In this document: positions 33,562-42,899 of the stretch, piece by piece
How positions within the stretch are numbered: the stretch's first letter is position 1
Layout of the letters: the number at the start of each line of letters is the position of its first letter
Program-made: the position numbers and the translations under genes
Assembly (NCBI GenBank): GCA_043228905.1
Contig: JBHGNT010000012.1
Coordinates: forward strand, 8,990,001 to 9,054,000
Direction: 5' to 3'
From: Azolla caroliniana
Taxonomy: Eukaryota; Polypodiophyta
DNA: 64,000 nucleotides
Notes under the pieces: generated by a model
Told to the model about the DNA's origin: nothing
The model's database searches: none
Seen by the model: the letters and a program-made list of their open reading frames with translations, nothing else

Positions 33562-34472
33562 TTGGGGATCTCTCTCCCTCTTCCCGTAGGGTTTGTCCCT
33601 ACAATAGCAAACACTCGTAAAGCCGCTATAAAGTTCGGGGGTATGATTGATAATGAGCTGAGATCACCAACAAATCTTGATTCTAATGCAATAGACAAAA
33701 TGCTTATGAGTCACTTGATTTCTCTTCAAGACACCATAAACAAGCAAGGTGAAGAGATTAGGATGTTAATGAAAGAGAATGCTAAGCTCCAAATTGTTGT
33801 CATTGAGAATGAAAGTCTTAAGCAAGTGGTTGCAAAACTTAAAGAAGAAATTCAAGAATGTAAAAGAGCTTCTTTCGAAACAAATGAGCGCCTTAACAAG
33901 ATTGAGTTAAAGGAAGCATTAAAAGAAGAAAAATTGGACATGATGAGGGGGGATGTAAGTGAGATGAAAAATGTATGTACAACGAAGTCATGGGCCGATG
34001 TATGTGGTGGGGATGTGGTATCAAACTTATCTAATATGCATGTGATGCATCACGAGAAGAATATAGAAAGCATAGATGTTTGAGAATTGAAAGAATGTGA
34101 ACGAAAATCAAAGAACATTGTCGTCCGTGGGATTAAAGAGGAGAGTATGGAAACACTTGCATCCCTCGGAAAGGTCATTGGTGAACTTTTTAGCATGCAT
34201 TATGGGATGTTGGTTGTGAATGTATATGGGCACACCGAGTTGGGAAACATGGTGTTACTCGCTCCGAATAAAGGCCTATTGTACGCACAATGACAGATAA
34301 TACAAAGCGATGGATCATACTTGAAAATAATTGGGTATACGTCAAAGGTACGCAATGCTTTGCGAGTGAAAATCGTACTATCTCACAACAAAATGCTTGT
34401 CGTAAAGAATATGAAGAAAGATTGAAAAGTAAGGTTAAGGATGTGCCTAAAGATGGAAATGTAAGCAAATAG
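33562..34472 (+). pseudogene. LINE-A ORF1 (nucleic-acid chaperone-like)
   Basis: Plus strand. The first part (33562-34081) encodes a heptad-rich coiled coil, e.g. QDTINKQGEEIRMLMKENAK and ESLKQVVAKLKEEIQECKR, then KSWADVCGGD. A TGA at 34082-34084 is followed in frame by RKSKNIVVRGIKEESMETLA, which looks like the first strand of an RRM. A frameshift near 34290 leads to RWIILENNWVYVKGTQCF and SQQNACRKEYEERLKSK, ending at TAG 34470-34472. Coiled coil plus RRM-like domain is the L1-type ORF1 layout: an RNA-binding trimer forming the LINE RNP. One stop and one frameshift make it a pseudogene. The true start may lie upstream of 33562. Confidence 0.75.
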
Positions 34473-35529
34473 GGACACGTGACCTATGAGACTAACCCAC
34501 GTCTTTTACAACTATGCTTTTGGAATTGCAATGGATACCCATGGAATGTGGGATTTGGCATAGAGGAGTTCACCGATGATTCGGATATCACATTTCTTGT
34601 TCAAACATGGGAGCGTGATACTCAAAACGATTCAAGGTTTAGGAAACTATAATGTACACAGTTTAGAGGCGGGTAAGTGAGCATACTATGCATTTGAGAA
34701 CACATGCAATCTTGGACATATTAAGAAATATCTTTTCGACACTTTGGTGACACTAGTTCTTCTCTATGGGGTGGAAGTATGGGGCAGTAGCATCCCTAAA
34801 TCTACGTGGAAAGAGTTTGAAAATGTCCAAAAACATTTGCTTATAAAGTTTCTACAAGTTAAGAAACAAATGCCCTACACCCTCCTCCTCCTTGAGAGGA
34901 GATCGCTTCCCATTGAGATCATGACCATGGAAAGGGTTGTTGAATACATGCTTAAGGTTCGAAAAAGTCCCTCACATTAACTTCCTAGAATTGCATGGGA
35001 AGCAAGCAAAAAGATCCAAAAGACGCATAAAAGCAAAATTTTGTGTTCTGGTTGGATGCAAGATATAGAAAAATGGTTTGGTAGATGGGATGCAAAACAC
35101 TTGCTTCATGATGCATCAGTAGATTCCTCTATAAATGAGGCATTTTTGCAACGCCAATGTATCATGACATGGGATCAATGTGGAGGGTCACGCTTCACAC
35201 ATTATACTACACATGTTGCACCTAACTAAAAAACCATATTCTTTGCGGAACGGGGAAACCATACACATCGATACATGTTAGAGCTCGTCCCGTTATCCGC
35301 CATTCGAACCATTTCTTCCATGCGACTTAGCTCACATGCATTGCGATGTGAGATAGGGCGTTGGGGCACAAATGATGAGAGTGGTCGACTATGCATACTT
35401 TGCCATAAACAAGTTCTCATGTTTGAGTATTACACTTTGATACAATGCTCTACCTTTGATCATATTTGACCATGCTTTCCACATCTCTTCAACCAAGCCC
35501 AATCCTTGCATGAATTTCTCTCATAGCCA
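34473..35529 (+). pseudogene. LINE-A ORF2 remnant (endonuclease start joined to C-terminus)
   Basis: VTYETNPRLLQLCFWNCNGY opens the endonuclease (catalytic Asn in W-N-C-N-G) and FLVQTWERDT has the Glu position. At about 34686 this joins YAFENTCNLGHIKKYLFDTL, far downstream in ORF2, so the rest of the endonuclease and the whole RT are deleted. The C-terminal part then runs LLYGVEVWGSSIPKSTWKEF, ERVVEYMLKVRKSPSH, LCILCHKQVLMFEYYTLIQC: a CX2C...C zinc-finger-like end, with the His replaced by Tyr relative to 57504-58320. Stops near 34978, 35227 and 35468. Confidence 0.8.
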
Positions 35530-35595
35530 CAAGTCGTTTACAGTACTAACATTACATCTTGGTTCAAAACCCAATATTCTCACCTCTCTAATATT
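35530..35595 (+). repeat. SINE-like repeat Y fragment, copy 2
   Basis: AGTACTAACATTACATCTTG, GGTTCAAAACCCAA and TATTCTCACCTCTCTA match copy 53955-54112. It separates LINE-A from LINE-B. Confidence 0.55.
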
Positions 35596-35662
35596 CCAAG
35601 AGCAAGAACGTAGAAGGCAAGCATATCCATCTTGGAAAGCAAATCAAAATGTATAGCAAGCA

Positions 35663-36523
35663 ATGACCTATGGGACCATAAGTGCTTCACGATTGAAAGT
35701 AATATTTTGGAATTGTAGAGGATATCCATGGAATAAGCATTTAGGACTCAATGATGTAGCTCAAGGTATGGATATTATATTTTTGGCCGAAACATGGGAG
35801 CATGAGGCAAAACATATACCTAAAATAGACGGTTACCTCATAAAATCGATATGGCCTCACTCCAAAGGGAATATTGGGCGTGCCTGGATAACATGTATCT
35901 ACCATGAGAGCTTAGATAATTCTATCAAAGTATGGAAATATGATGACTATAAGAGATACATATGGATAAAGGTTAATTTGGGGAAAGAGAAGTTGTATAT
36001 AGTTTCATGTTACATTCCTCACAAAGACTCAAACTACTATAATAGGTTTGGGTTAGATTGTGATGATCCTTTTACAAAATTATGCCATGATATACTTTCA
36101 TTTGAGAAGCTTGGTAAAGTTTTAATTATGGGACACTTCAATGCAAGAGTTGGAAATTTCCAAAATGTGGAGACATTTGAAGAAAATGTAGTAGAACATT
36201 GTCTAGTGTGTGACTAAGAGGATTGTGTCATGTCAGATTATGGAAAACATTTGATACATATGCTAAATTGCACAAACTTGATTATCCTAAATGGTATAAA
36301 GGCATTGCCATTGACAAATGTGCTCACATGTTTACCATCCTCGGGTGGAGGAAGTGTGGTTGATTATGCATTAATGTTGGCATGTGATTTATCATTGGTG
36401 AAGGTGTTTAAAGTTGGTTCTCTATCTCCGGACTCAGACCACAAGCTATTTTACTTAGAGCTTGCAATTCCACATTCCAATAGATGCCGTGGAGAGAAAG
36501 ACGAAAAGCGATGTATCATCTGA
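35663..36523 (+). pseudogene. LINE-B ORF2 endonuclease domain
   Basis: AP-like (EEP family) endonuclease that would nick target DNA for target-primed reverse transcription. Motifs: VIFWNCRGYPW (Asn), IIFLAETWEHEAKHIP (Glu), LYIVSCYIPHKDSNYY, LIMGHFNARVG, and after a stop at 36215 (CD*EDC), VVDYALM and SPDSDHKLFYLEL (terminal SDH). The canonical G-D-F-N is G-H-F-N here, so a metal/catalytic Asp is replaced by His. The start codon is within the 14-nt sequence complementary to the 3' end. Confidence 0.87.
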
Positions 36524-38217
36524 CCTTGCTACGAAAAAGCTAAGATGTATGTAAAGGAAGTGGAGAACCATTTGTTAAATTTTTCTCTAAGCAACAATGT
36601 TAAAGAAAATTGGCAACATTTCAAGGATGTAATCCTTAAGGTTGGATATTAATGCTTTAAGAGACATGTGGGTGGGCATAAGGTGTGTAGTTTTCCATGT
36701 AATTCTTGGTTCGACGATGAATGTAAGATGTATCTCAAATGGTTTAAGTCCATAGAAGGGGGGGAATGAAAATATCGTTGCATGGCACATATACAAGAAA
36801 GTAGTGCGGAGAAAGAAAAGAAGGTATTTTCAAATGCAAGAGATGAAAAAGAAAAACTTGTTTAAGCTCAAACCAAAATTAGCATGGGGACAACTCAAAG
36901 GTAAGAAAGAAGATTTGAAAGGTCACATTACAAATGAAGAGATGCTAGACTATGTACAAAGGTTATATATGCATGAAGGTGTGGCTCCTATGGTTAAGAA
37001 AATTGAAACTCCATGCACTACATGTATCGATATTGATGATGTCAATAAGGGAATAAAGAAGATGGCAAGTGGGAAAGCAACATATTCAACCTACGTCTCA
37101 AGTGAGCTTTTAAAATGGACCATGCCACACACTTGTCATTGGATAATGACAATTTTAGAGCAAGCTATAAAACAAGGATTTCCAAATGATTGGCTTATGA
37201 ATTGGATTAAACTAATATTTAAAGTCGGAGATAGGAATCAAATATCAAATTATCGTACAATAATGGTGAGCTCAACTATTGCTAAATTATATAGCACTAT
37301 TATGGAGCAAAAGATAAGCACATGGGTTGAGAGTACAAGCAAAAGAGCACTTGGGCAAGCCGGATTTAGACCAAAACACTCCAACATAGATCATTTGGTC
37401 ACATTAAGAGTAATCATGGAAGAGAGTCGACTACAAGGAAAAACACTTTATTGTTGTTTTGTTGATTTCAAGAAAGCTTTTGATACTGCACCACGAAGTG
37501 AGCTTTGGAATAGAATGGTAGACATTGACATGCCATTAGCGTATCGAGTTGCGGTTGCATGCCTATCTGAACAAGTTAAATGCCAACTAAAAAAGGATAG
37601 TGGATTCTCAAAGCACTTCTTAAGTAACATGGGGGTCAAGCAAGGATGTCCATTATCACCCACACTCTTTGGTATTATGTATTATTAAATTAGAAAAAGT
37701 GGTGAATAAGGTTGCAAGAGAAGGATTGAATGACCCCAATTTGATGCAACATGTTATCTTATTGCTTCTATATGCAGATGATGTGGTACTCTTCTCATAT
37801 GATGTTGATATTATGCAACATTTACTTGGGGTATTAGAAGAATTTTGCCATAGTTGTGGACTAGCAGTAAATGTGGAGAAAACAAAAATAATGGTAGTGC
37901 AAACCATCCAACCTCATCATTACCCTATGCTCACATATAAAGGTGAACATATACAATTTGTTCAAAGCTTTAAACATCTTGGTATTGATGTACCCGCTAC
38001 AAATAAATGGAGTGCATGCTTTGATTCTAGATTCCAAGCCGGTTGGAAATCATATTACCTTTTGGAGAACCAATGAAACCAAAGTGATACTTGTGGATGG
38101 GAAGTAAAACTAATGTTGTTCAATGCCATGGTAACTCAAGTATTGCTTTATGGAGTAGAAGTATGGGGTGGCACCATCTCTCTTAACGCATAGAACGAGA
38201 TTGAGAAAATTCAAAAG
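36524..38217 (+). pseudogene. LINE-B ORF2 reverse transcriptase
   Basis: KGIKKMASGKATYSTYVSSE (RT-0 region), WLMNWIKLIFKVGDRNQISN, YRTIMVSSTIAKLYSTIMEQ, QAGFRPKHSNIDHLVTLRVI, then motif A LYCCFVDFKKAFDTAPR, motif B MGVKQGCPLSPTLFGI and motif C LLLYADDVVLFSYD (YADD), followed by GLAVNVEKTKIMVVQT. A frame break lies at about 37680 between motifs B and C, with stops at 36523, 38074 and 38191. All catalytic aspartates are present. Confidence 0.9.
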
Positions 38218-38860
38218 ATGTTTTTAAGGAGGCAATTAGGAGTTAAATGCACTACCTCTTACCAGGTTATGCTCTTGGAAACGGGTGTTCGACCCATAGA
38301 ACTATTGGCACTCCAAAGAGTATATAAATACATTACAAAAGTCAAGAATATGCCGAATCATCGATTACCACATCTTGCTTGGAATGTTGGATGTAAGCTA
38401 CAAAAGAATCATAAAAGTAAGATTCTCTCATCTGGTTGGGTTTTTGACATAAGGAAATGGTTTAGAAGATGGGGTGTGGATGATCTTTTAGGGTTTTTGG
38501 GCAATGTTATGCAGTATGTAATGATTGAGGAAAGGTTGGTGGAATCATTAAGGATGAAGTGGGAGGATGCTAAGAGGACAAAGCTATAATACTACATTGC
38601 AAATGTCAACCCTGAATGTTGGTCTCAATATAAAGCAAGAATGTCTATTGATCGTATCCAACCTTATCTCATTACCAATCTGAGTAGTAATGCTCATAGA
38701 GCCCTTATACTACTTCACACTCGATCTCACAAGTTAGGTATTGAAGTTGCATCATGGTATCAAAATGTAACGAATTTGAAGACATGTAAAGTATGCAATG
38801 AAGGCATGGTAGAGGATGAATGTCACATGCTCGACATATAGTGCAATTGCTGACATACTA
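38218..38860 (+). pseudogene. LINE-B ORF2 C-terminal domain
   Basis: FLRRQLGVKCTTSYQVMLLE, ELLALQRVYKYITKVKNMPN, SGWVFDIRKWFRRWGVDDLL, then HRALILLHTRSHKLGIEVAS and C-K-V-C-N-E-G-M-V-E-D-E-C-H, the start of a CX2C...H-type finger. The last part (LFTC in the sister copy at 54840-54870) is deleted here. Stop at 38587-38589. Matches 54330-54989 closely. Confidence 0.88.
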
Positions 38861-39062
38861 AGAGGGAGTGATTAACTTAAATGTCATACTTAAGACACCA
38901 CCTAGAAGGTTGAGCTCATATGTGTATGCTTTATTAACACACAAAGACTTTGTGCTTCAACGTATGAATACCCCTTCTTAAGAAGGAGACATATATCAAG
39001 AACACATGTATACTCTGGTCCCATAGGTCAAACTTGGCCTCTTTATGGATGATAAAAATTCT
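38861..39062 (+). other. LINE-B 3' untranslated region and tail
   Basis: Nearly identical to 54905-55130. Contains GGTCCCATAGGTCA (39017-39030), a weak hairpin AGGTCAAACTTGGCCT (39025-39040) and the tail AAAATTCTAATTCTAATTCT. The 14-mer is the reverse complement of 35664-35677. Confidence 0.8.
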
Positions 39063-39110
39063 AATTCTAATTCTAATTCCATAGATATCACTTATTTTAC
39101 TAACTGCCAC

Positions 39111-39153
<43 letters not shown>
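39063..39153. repeat. Repeat Y scrap and (CT)n microsatellite
   Basis: ATAGATATCACTTATTTTAC..TGCCACT resembles the end of repeat Y (54055-54090). A run of CT repeats occupies about 39116-39153. Confidence 0.7.
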
Positions 39154-39156
<3 letters not shown>

Positions 39157-39540
39157 GTGAAAACACATAACTACATTAAGAAACACTATAATGTTATCAC
39201 AATTGAGTGGTGTCCCAACTGCATGGGTACTGGGGACATGTTGAATTGCGAATAGCCAAGACAAACACTCCACCAAAGAAACAGTTTCGACTTGCTCAAA
39301 TAAACAAAATTTCCATCTACTCCTTTAAAATTTGTAGTTGTGCTCTAACTCCATGGCTATCAAATAGAAAAAAAATGCATAAACTCGAATTATGATCCAA
39401 TCCCAAATATCACAAAAATCAGAAAACAATCTCGACCTATGCGAGTTGTGCAAATGGCCACTATCTTGGTGTGAAACAAGAATGTGACAAAACTTGCAAA
39501 ATCTATGATATGCAACTCCAAATCTGATAAACAATCTTTA
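39154..39540. repeat. Unclassified repeat X, copy 1
   Basis: Non-coding. Shares ordered blocks with 44036-44430: GTGAAAA, TTA.ATTAA.AAA, AATG(T/G)TA.CACAAT.GAGT, ACATGTT.AATTG, AATTATGAT.CAATCCC.AATATC, GAATTGTGCAAA, TGTCTTGG, ACAAAACTT. Both copies lie just downstream of LINE tails. No terminal repeats found. Confidence 0.6.
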
Positions 39541-39870
39541 CCTCTTGCCATGGAATGGTTGATGAACACATGCTTAAGGTACAAAAAACTGCCACACGTT
39601 GACTTTACCCCTTTACCTCTTGCCATGGAATGGTTGACAAACACATGCTTAAGGTGCAAAAAACTACCACACATTGACTTCTTAGAATTGATTTGGGAAG
39701 CAAAAAAATTTATCCAAAAGACACATAAAAGCAAAATTTTGTGTTCAGGTGCAAAATATGGAAAAATGGTCTCGAAGATGAGATGCAACACACTTGATTC
39801 ATGATGCATCAATAGATTCCTTTGTGAATGAGGCATTTTGGAATGCCCATGTATCATAGCATGGGTGTTA
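39541..39870 (+). pseudogene. LINE-A ORF2 C-terminal fragment with tandem duplication
   Basis: Contains degraded IMAMERVVEYMLKVQK..PHIDFL-encoding DNA in two tandem copies (TACCTCTTGCCATGGAATGG at 39540 and 39613), then KIQKTHKSKILCSG and LDSSVNEAF-like coding to about 39860. Same region as 57650-57900. Confidence 0.75.
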
Positions 39871-39993
39871 TATACACATAACGTAGGTGAGGGTAGGTCA
39901 CTAATATTTACATAAATGAAGGGTATGTTCACTAATGTTAGAAAGGAACTAATGTGATTGGATAGAAGGAATGATAGGTGTGCCATGCACTAT

Positions 39994-40072
39994 GTGTCAG
40001 GAATAGTACTAGAGGCAAAGAAAATTAGTACTAGAGAAGTAGAGAAAAGAGAAAAGACAGGGTGAGGATCAC

Positions 40073-40103
<31 letters not shown>

Positions 40104-40423
40104 GAGGAGATAGAGTGTTGAAGAGAGAAGTACGATAACAGGAAGTATATTATATGAAGAAGAGTACAAGGATAACAACGAGGCTTAAGACTGGCGTTGA
40201 ACCGAATTGGTTATGAATAGAGCCTCTACTTATCGTATGATTAGGAGTATTCCTGAAGTTTCTAGAATGTTCTAGAGTAATCTAGAATATACATAATATT
40301 TTGTAATGAAATAATAGATGAAAATAGTACTTTTTTTATTACAATAGTTATCTTAGTGGTATGGCCTCAACCCATGTAACACAAGGTCACGGGTTCAATT
40401 TCTTTTGGTGCCATATCCTGACA
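39994..40423 (-). repeat. G3 3' LTR with antisense tRNA-like module
   Basis: 430 bp; short terminal inverted repeat TGTCAGGA/TCCTGACA. On the plus strand (antisense to G3) TATCTTAGTGGTA (40349-40361) and GGTTCAATTTC (40392-40402) fit Pol III A and B boxes with 30 bp between. A GA/CT microsatellite occupies about 40074-40099. Confidence 0.85.
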
Positions 40424-40680
40424 CTATCCCCCCCTTTGAATGACGAGTTTTACGAGTTGCCTTGGACTGAGGACCTAGTTTATCTGGATATTGCCAATGG
40501 AAATCCTCAAGAAATTCCTGAGCATTTGCCACATTCTCGACTAGTTCCCAGGTACAATCGCTTGGATTATATCCTAACCTATCCACCAAATAGTAGAGCT
40601 TATTACGAACTATTTTGGAATCAAGGATGATAGCAACTTCGTACTCAGCTCTGTCTTCAAGTTCGATCAAAGGCGAAGGT
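40424..40680 (-). pseudogene. G3 chromodomain
   Basis: AEYEVAIILDSKIVRNKLYY, then LVDRLGYNPSDCTWELVENV and AQEFLEDFHWQYPDK: chromodomain with the W-E core, at the end of the polyprotein and running into the polypurine tract. Frame open for about 80 codons. Confidence 0.85.
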
Positions 40681-41200
40681 GGTGTAGTATGATTTAGAAT
40701 AGAGCTTTCTTACATGGGTGTAGGAGTGAACAATGAAATACTAGATGTATCTGTAATTGTGAAGGTAGATCAAGGCAAAAGGTGACATCATTAATTTTTC
40801 CGTTGATCATAAGAGGTAGCTGGTTACCTTGAGTATTGTGAAGAGATGCTTCCAATATTAAGAGATAAATTGAGGTTCGCGATCACTAATGATGGTGTCA
40901 GGAAGACCATGGTGCCGAAAAACTTCATGCATAACGATACTTGCGGTCTCTTCACTAGTGACCTCTTTAGTGCAAGACAAGAAATGTGCCATCTTAGTAT
41001 ATCGATCAACCACTATTAAGATAACGTTGAAACCCTTAGAATTTGGGAGATCTGTGATAAAATCCAAAGAAATTAATTGCCATGGCTTGCTTGGAATCGG
41101 TAATGGCTCTAATAAACCATACAAATGATGTCGGGGCATCTTTGCTCTGCAACATGTATCACATGACTAAAGGAATGGAACCACTAATGGGTTGCACAGA
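40681..41200 (-). pseudogene. G3 integrase fragment
   Basis: SCDTCCRAKMPRHHLYG (end of the zinc finger), PSKPWQLISLDFITDLPNSK (first Asp), VVDRYTKMAHFLSC and HGLPDTIISDREPQFIS (second Asp). Sequence then degenerates; the Glu-bearing part and the C-terminal GPY region are lost before the chromodomain. Second internal deletion of this copy. Confidence 0.85.
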
Positions 41201-41749
41201 TCCAGGGTTGTCCAGCCAAACGACTCTTATTTTGGCTGGACTTAAATCATTTAACTCTTCTTCTAGTTAATCGAGGACTTCAAATTTGTTTGATAAACTT
41301 GGGCTACTAGGATTAGCAGACACTCCTAATGAAATAGACTAGGGTTTAGTACTAGTAACTACTTGATTTACCTGTCTTCTTGGCCTATGGGGACAATTTA
41401 CTAGAATATGCCCTAGACCACCGCAATATAGACATTTAGCCGATTTGCTCGGCGTCATTGTTTTTCCTCTTCTGACAATGGTTCACGACAACGTGTTGTG
41501 TCGATTTCCATTGGGGTTGACGTATTTGTCGGGGACGTATTATATGAATCCGTTGGAAAAGGTTTTGCTATGATTGATGCATATGTGGGCTCCAATCTTA
41601 TCCTTGTCATTTGTAGTTCTGTCATTCTGAACGTCATTCAATAAACCAATTATCGCATCGCACGGCTCGACTGATTGCCTACATGAGCAACTTCGGTTCT
41701 TTAGGAAAAGTCAGGAGTAAGCCTTTGACATCATTGTGTAGGCCATACT
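41201..41749 (-). pseudogene. G3 nucleocapsid zinc knuckle region
   Basis: C-L-Y-C-G-G-L-G-H-I-L-V-N-C at 41393-41434, a perfect CX2CX4HX4C. Upstream is a short linker with TELQMTRIRLEPTYASI. Downstream PSSPSLSNKFEVLD and SPAKIRVVWLDNPG suggest remnants that normally lead to protease, but no DSG motif is visible; the protease-RT-RNase H block is deleted at about 41150-41300. Confidence 0.75.
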
Positions 41750-42380
41750 GAAACTACTCCATCAATGTTTGGTCGTCCCATGGGATATTTGTGGCGAGTA
41801 GATGGAAATCCGCAACATAAGCTGAGGCGGGACGATCTCCTTCATGTAGTCTTCGGATTTTATTGATTACTGTCCTAATGCTATCAGTATCTCCAAAACA
41901 TGCTTTAAAATCGCTAATAAACTCCACGAAATTATTTAACAAATGAGATACTTTTTCTAACGAAGGGGCGAACCATGATAATGTTTTGCCACTAAGTAAG
42001 GTGCCTACTAGTCCAACTTGTGATACATCAGTGGGATATTGAGAAAGATGCATTTGAATCACTAGGCGTGCCTGATTAAGGAACCCTCTAAACTGTGATC
42101 GTGTTCCATTGAATTTCATGGGAAGCCCAATCTTGGGTTCTTTAGGGATCCCTTGAGTACTCGGTCCTTGTTGTTGCAACAACAGATAGTTGCTTCCAGT
42201 TGTTGCACGCATAATGCCAACTCCCCATGTTGTTGTTGCATTTGTTGCTTTTCTACAATGATTTGGTGAAGATCTCCTAGCAAACATTGATTTTCTTGTT
42301 CCAGTGCTACAAAATTTTCTTTCAAGCATTGAAGCTCCGAGAAGACGGGTTGGTATTCTTGTCTGCTAACAATTGCCATT
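41750..42380 (-). pseudogene. G3 gag
   Basis: Start ATG at about 42380 (M-A-I-V-S-R-Q-E-Y-Q-P-V-F-S-E-L), then a coiled-coil-like ENFVALEQENQCLLGDLHQI, and in a second frame PKIGLPMKFNGTRSQFRGFL, FISDFKACFGDTDSIRTVIN, KIRRLHEGDRPASAYVADFH and NIPWDDQTLME. Homologous to G4 gag (58569-59270), same order. One frameshift near 42180. Confidence 0.85.
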
Positions 42381-42458
42381 TAATATTAGAGGAAAAAAGG
42401 ATAAGAAGATTAATATTAGAGGAAGCGAAGATGACAAGATGAGAAATTCGGTTCAAAC

Positions 42459-42881
42459 TGTCAAGAATAGTACTAGAGGTAGAGAAAATTAGTGCTAGAG
42501 AGGTAGAGAAGAGAGAAAAGACTATGTGAGGATCACAAGAGAGAGACAGAGAGAGAGAGGGGGGGGGGGGGAGAGAGAAATATGATAACAGGAAGTATAT
42601 TATATGAAGAAGAGTACAAGGATAATGACAAGGCTTAAGATTGGCGTTGAACCGAATTGGTTCTTAATAGTGGCATCTGCCTTTATTTATAGTATGATCA
42701 GGAGTATTCCTAAAGTTTCTAGAATGTTCGAGAGTAATCTAGAATATACATAATTTTCTGTAATGAAATAACAAATGATTATTTTTTGTATTACAATTGT
42801 TATCCTAGTGGTATGATCTCAACTCATGTAACATAAGGTAATGGGTTCAATTCTTTTTGGGGTCATATCATGATCTTGACA
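42459..42881 (-). repeat. G3 5' LTR with antisense tRNA-like module
   Basis: 423 bp, matching 39994-40423. Antisense boxes TATCCTAGTGGTA (42801-42813) and GGTTCAATTCT (42844-42854). Directly inside the LTR on the minus strand is GTTTGAACCGAAT, also found after the G4 LTR; it lacks the usual TGG of a primer site. Contains a GA/G-rich microsatellite at 42538-42577. Confidence 0.85.
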
Positions 42882-42899
42882 ACCAATGAATGGAGAGTC

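Larger units (their letters stand above)
35596..39062 (+). mobile_element. LINE-B: nearly complete ORF2 of a LINE, 5'-truncated in ORF1
   Basis: Starts in the last ~20 codons of ORF1 (QEQERRRQAYPSWKANQNV then stop at 35653-35655), has ORF2 from ATG 35663 (endonuclease, RT, C-terminal zinc finger), and ends in a 3' untranslated region with GGTCCCATAGGTCA (39017-39030) and an ATTCTA-type tail. ORF1 plus AP-type endonuclease places it with L1/Tx1-like LINEs rather than RTE, but the clade is not settled. Stops at several points make it inactive. Confidence 0.88.
39994..42881 (-). mobile_element. G3: internally deleted chromodomain gypsy with two LTRs
   Basis: Minus-strand element of 2888 bp. LTRs at 39994-40423 (3') and 42459-42881 (5') begin TGTCAGGATATGG / TGTCAAGATCATG and end TTCCTGACA / TTCTTGACA. 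The internal part is only 2.0 kb: Gag, zinc knuckle, part of integrase and a chromodomain, with protease, RT and RNase H missing. A polypurine tract AAAGGGGGGGATAG precedes the 3' LTR. No convincing TSD: flanks are ACTAT and ACCAA. G4 (57045-60471) is a longer relative. Confidence 0.88.

Noticed and set aside
40349-40402. True tRNA gene in the G3 LTR
   Set aside because: Only the A and B boxes fit; no acceptor stem or anticodon arm can be drawn, and it repeats in both LTRs.
39989-42886. Target-site duplication for G3
   Set aside because: Flanking five bases are ACTAT and ACCAA, which do not match.
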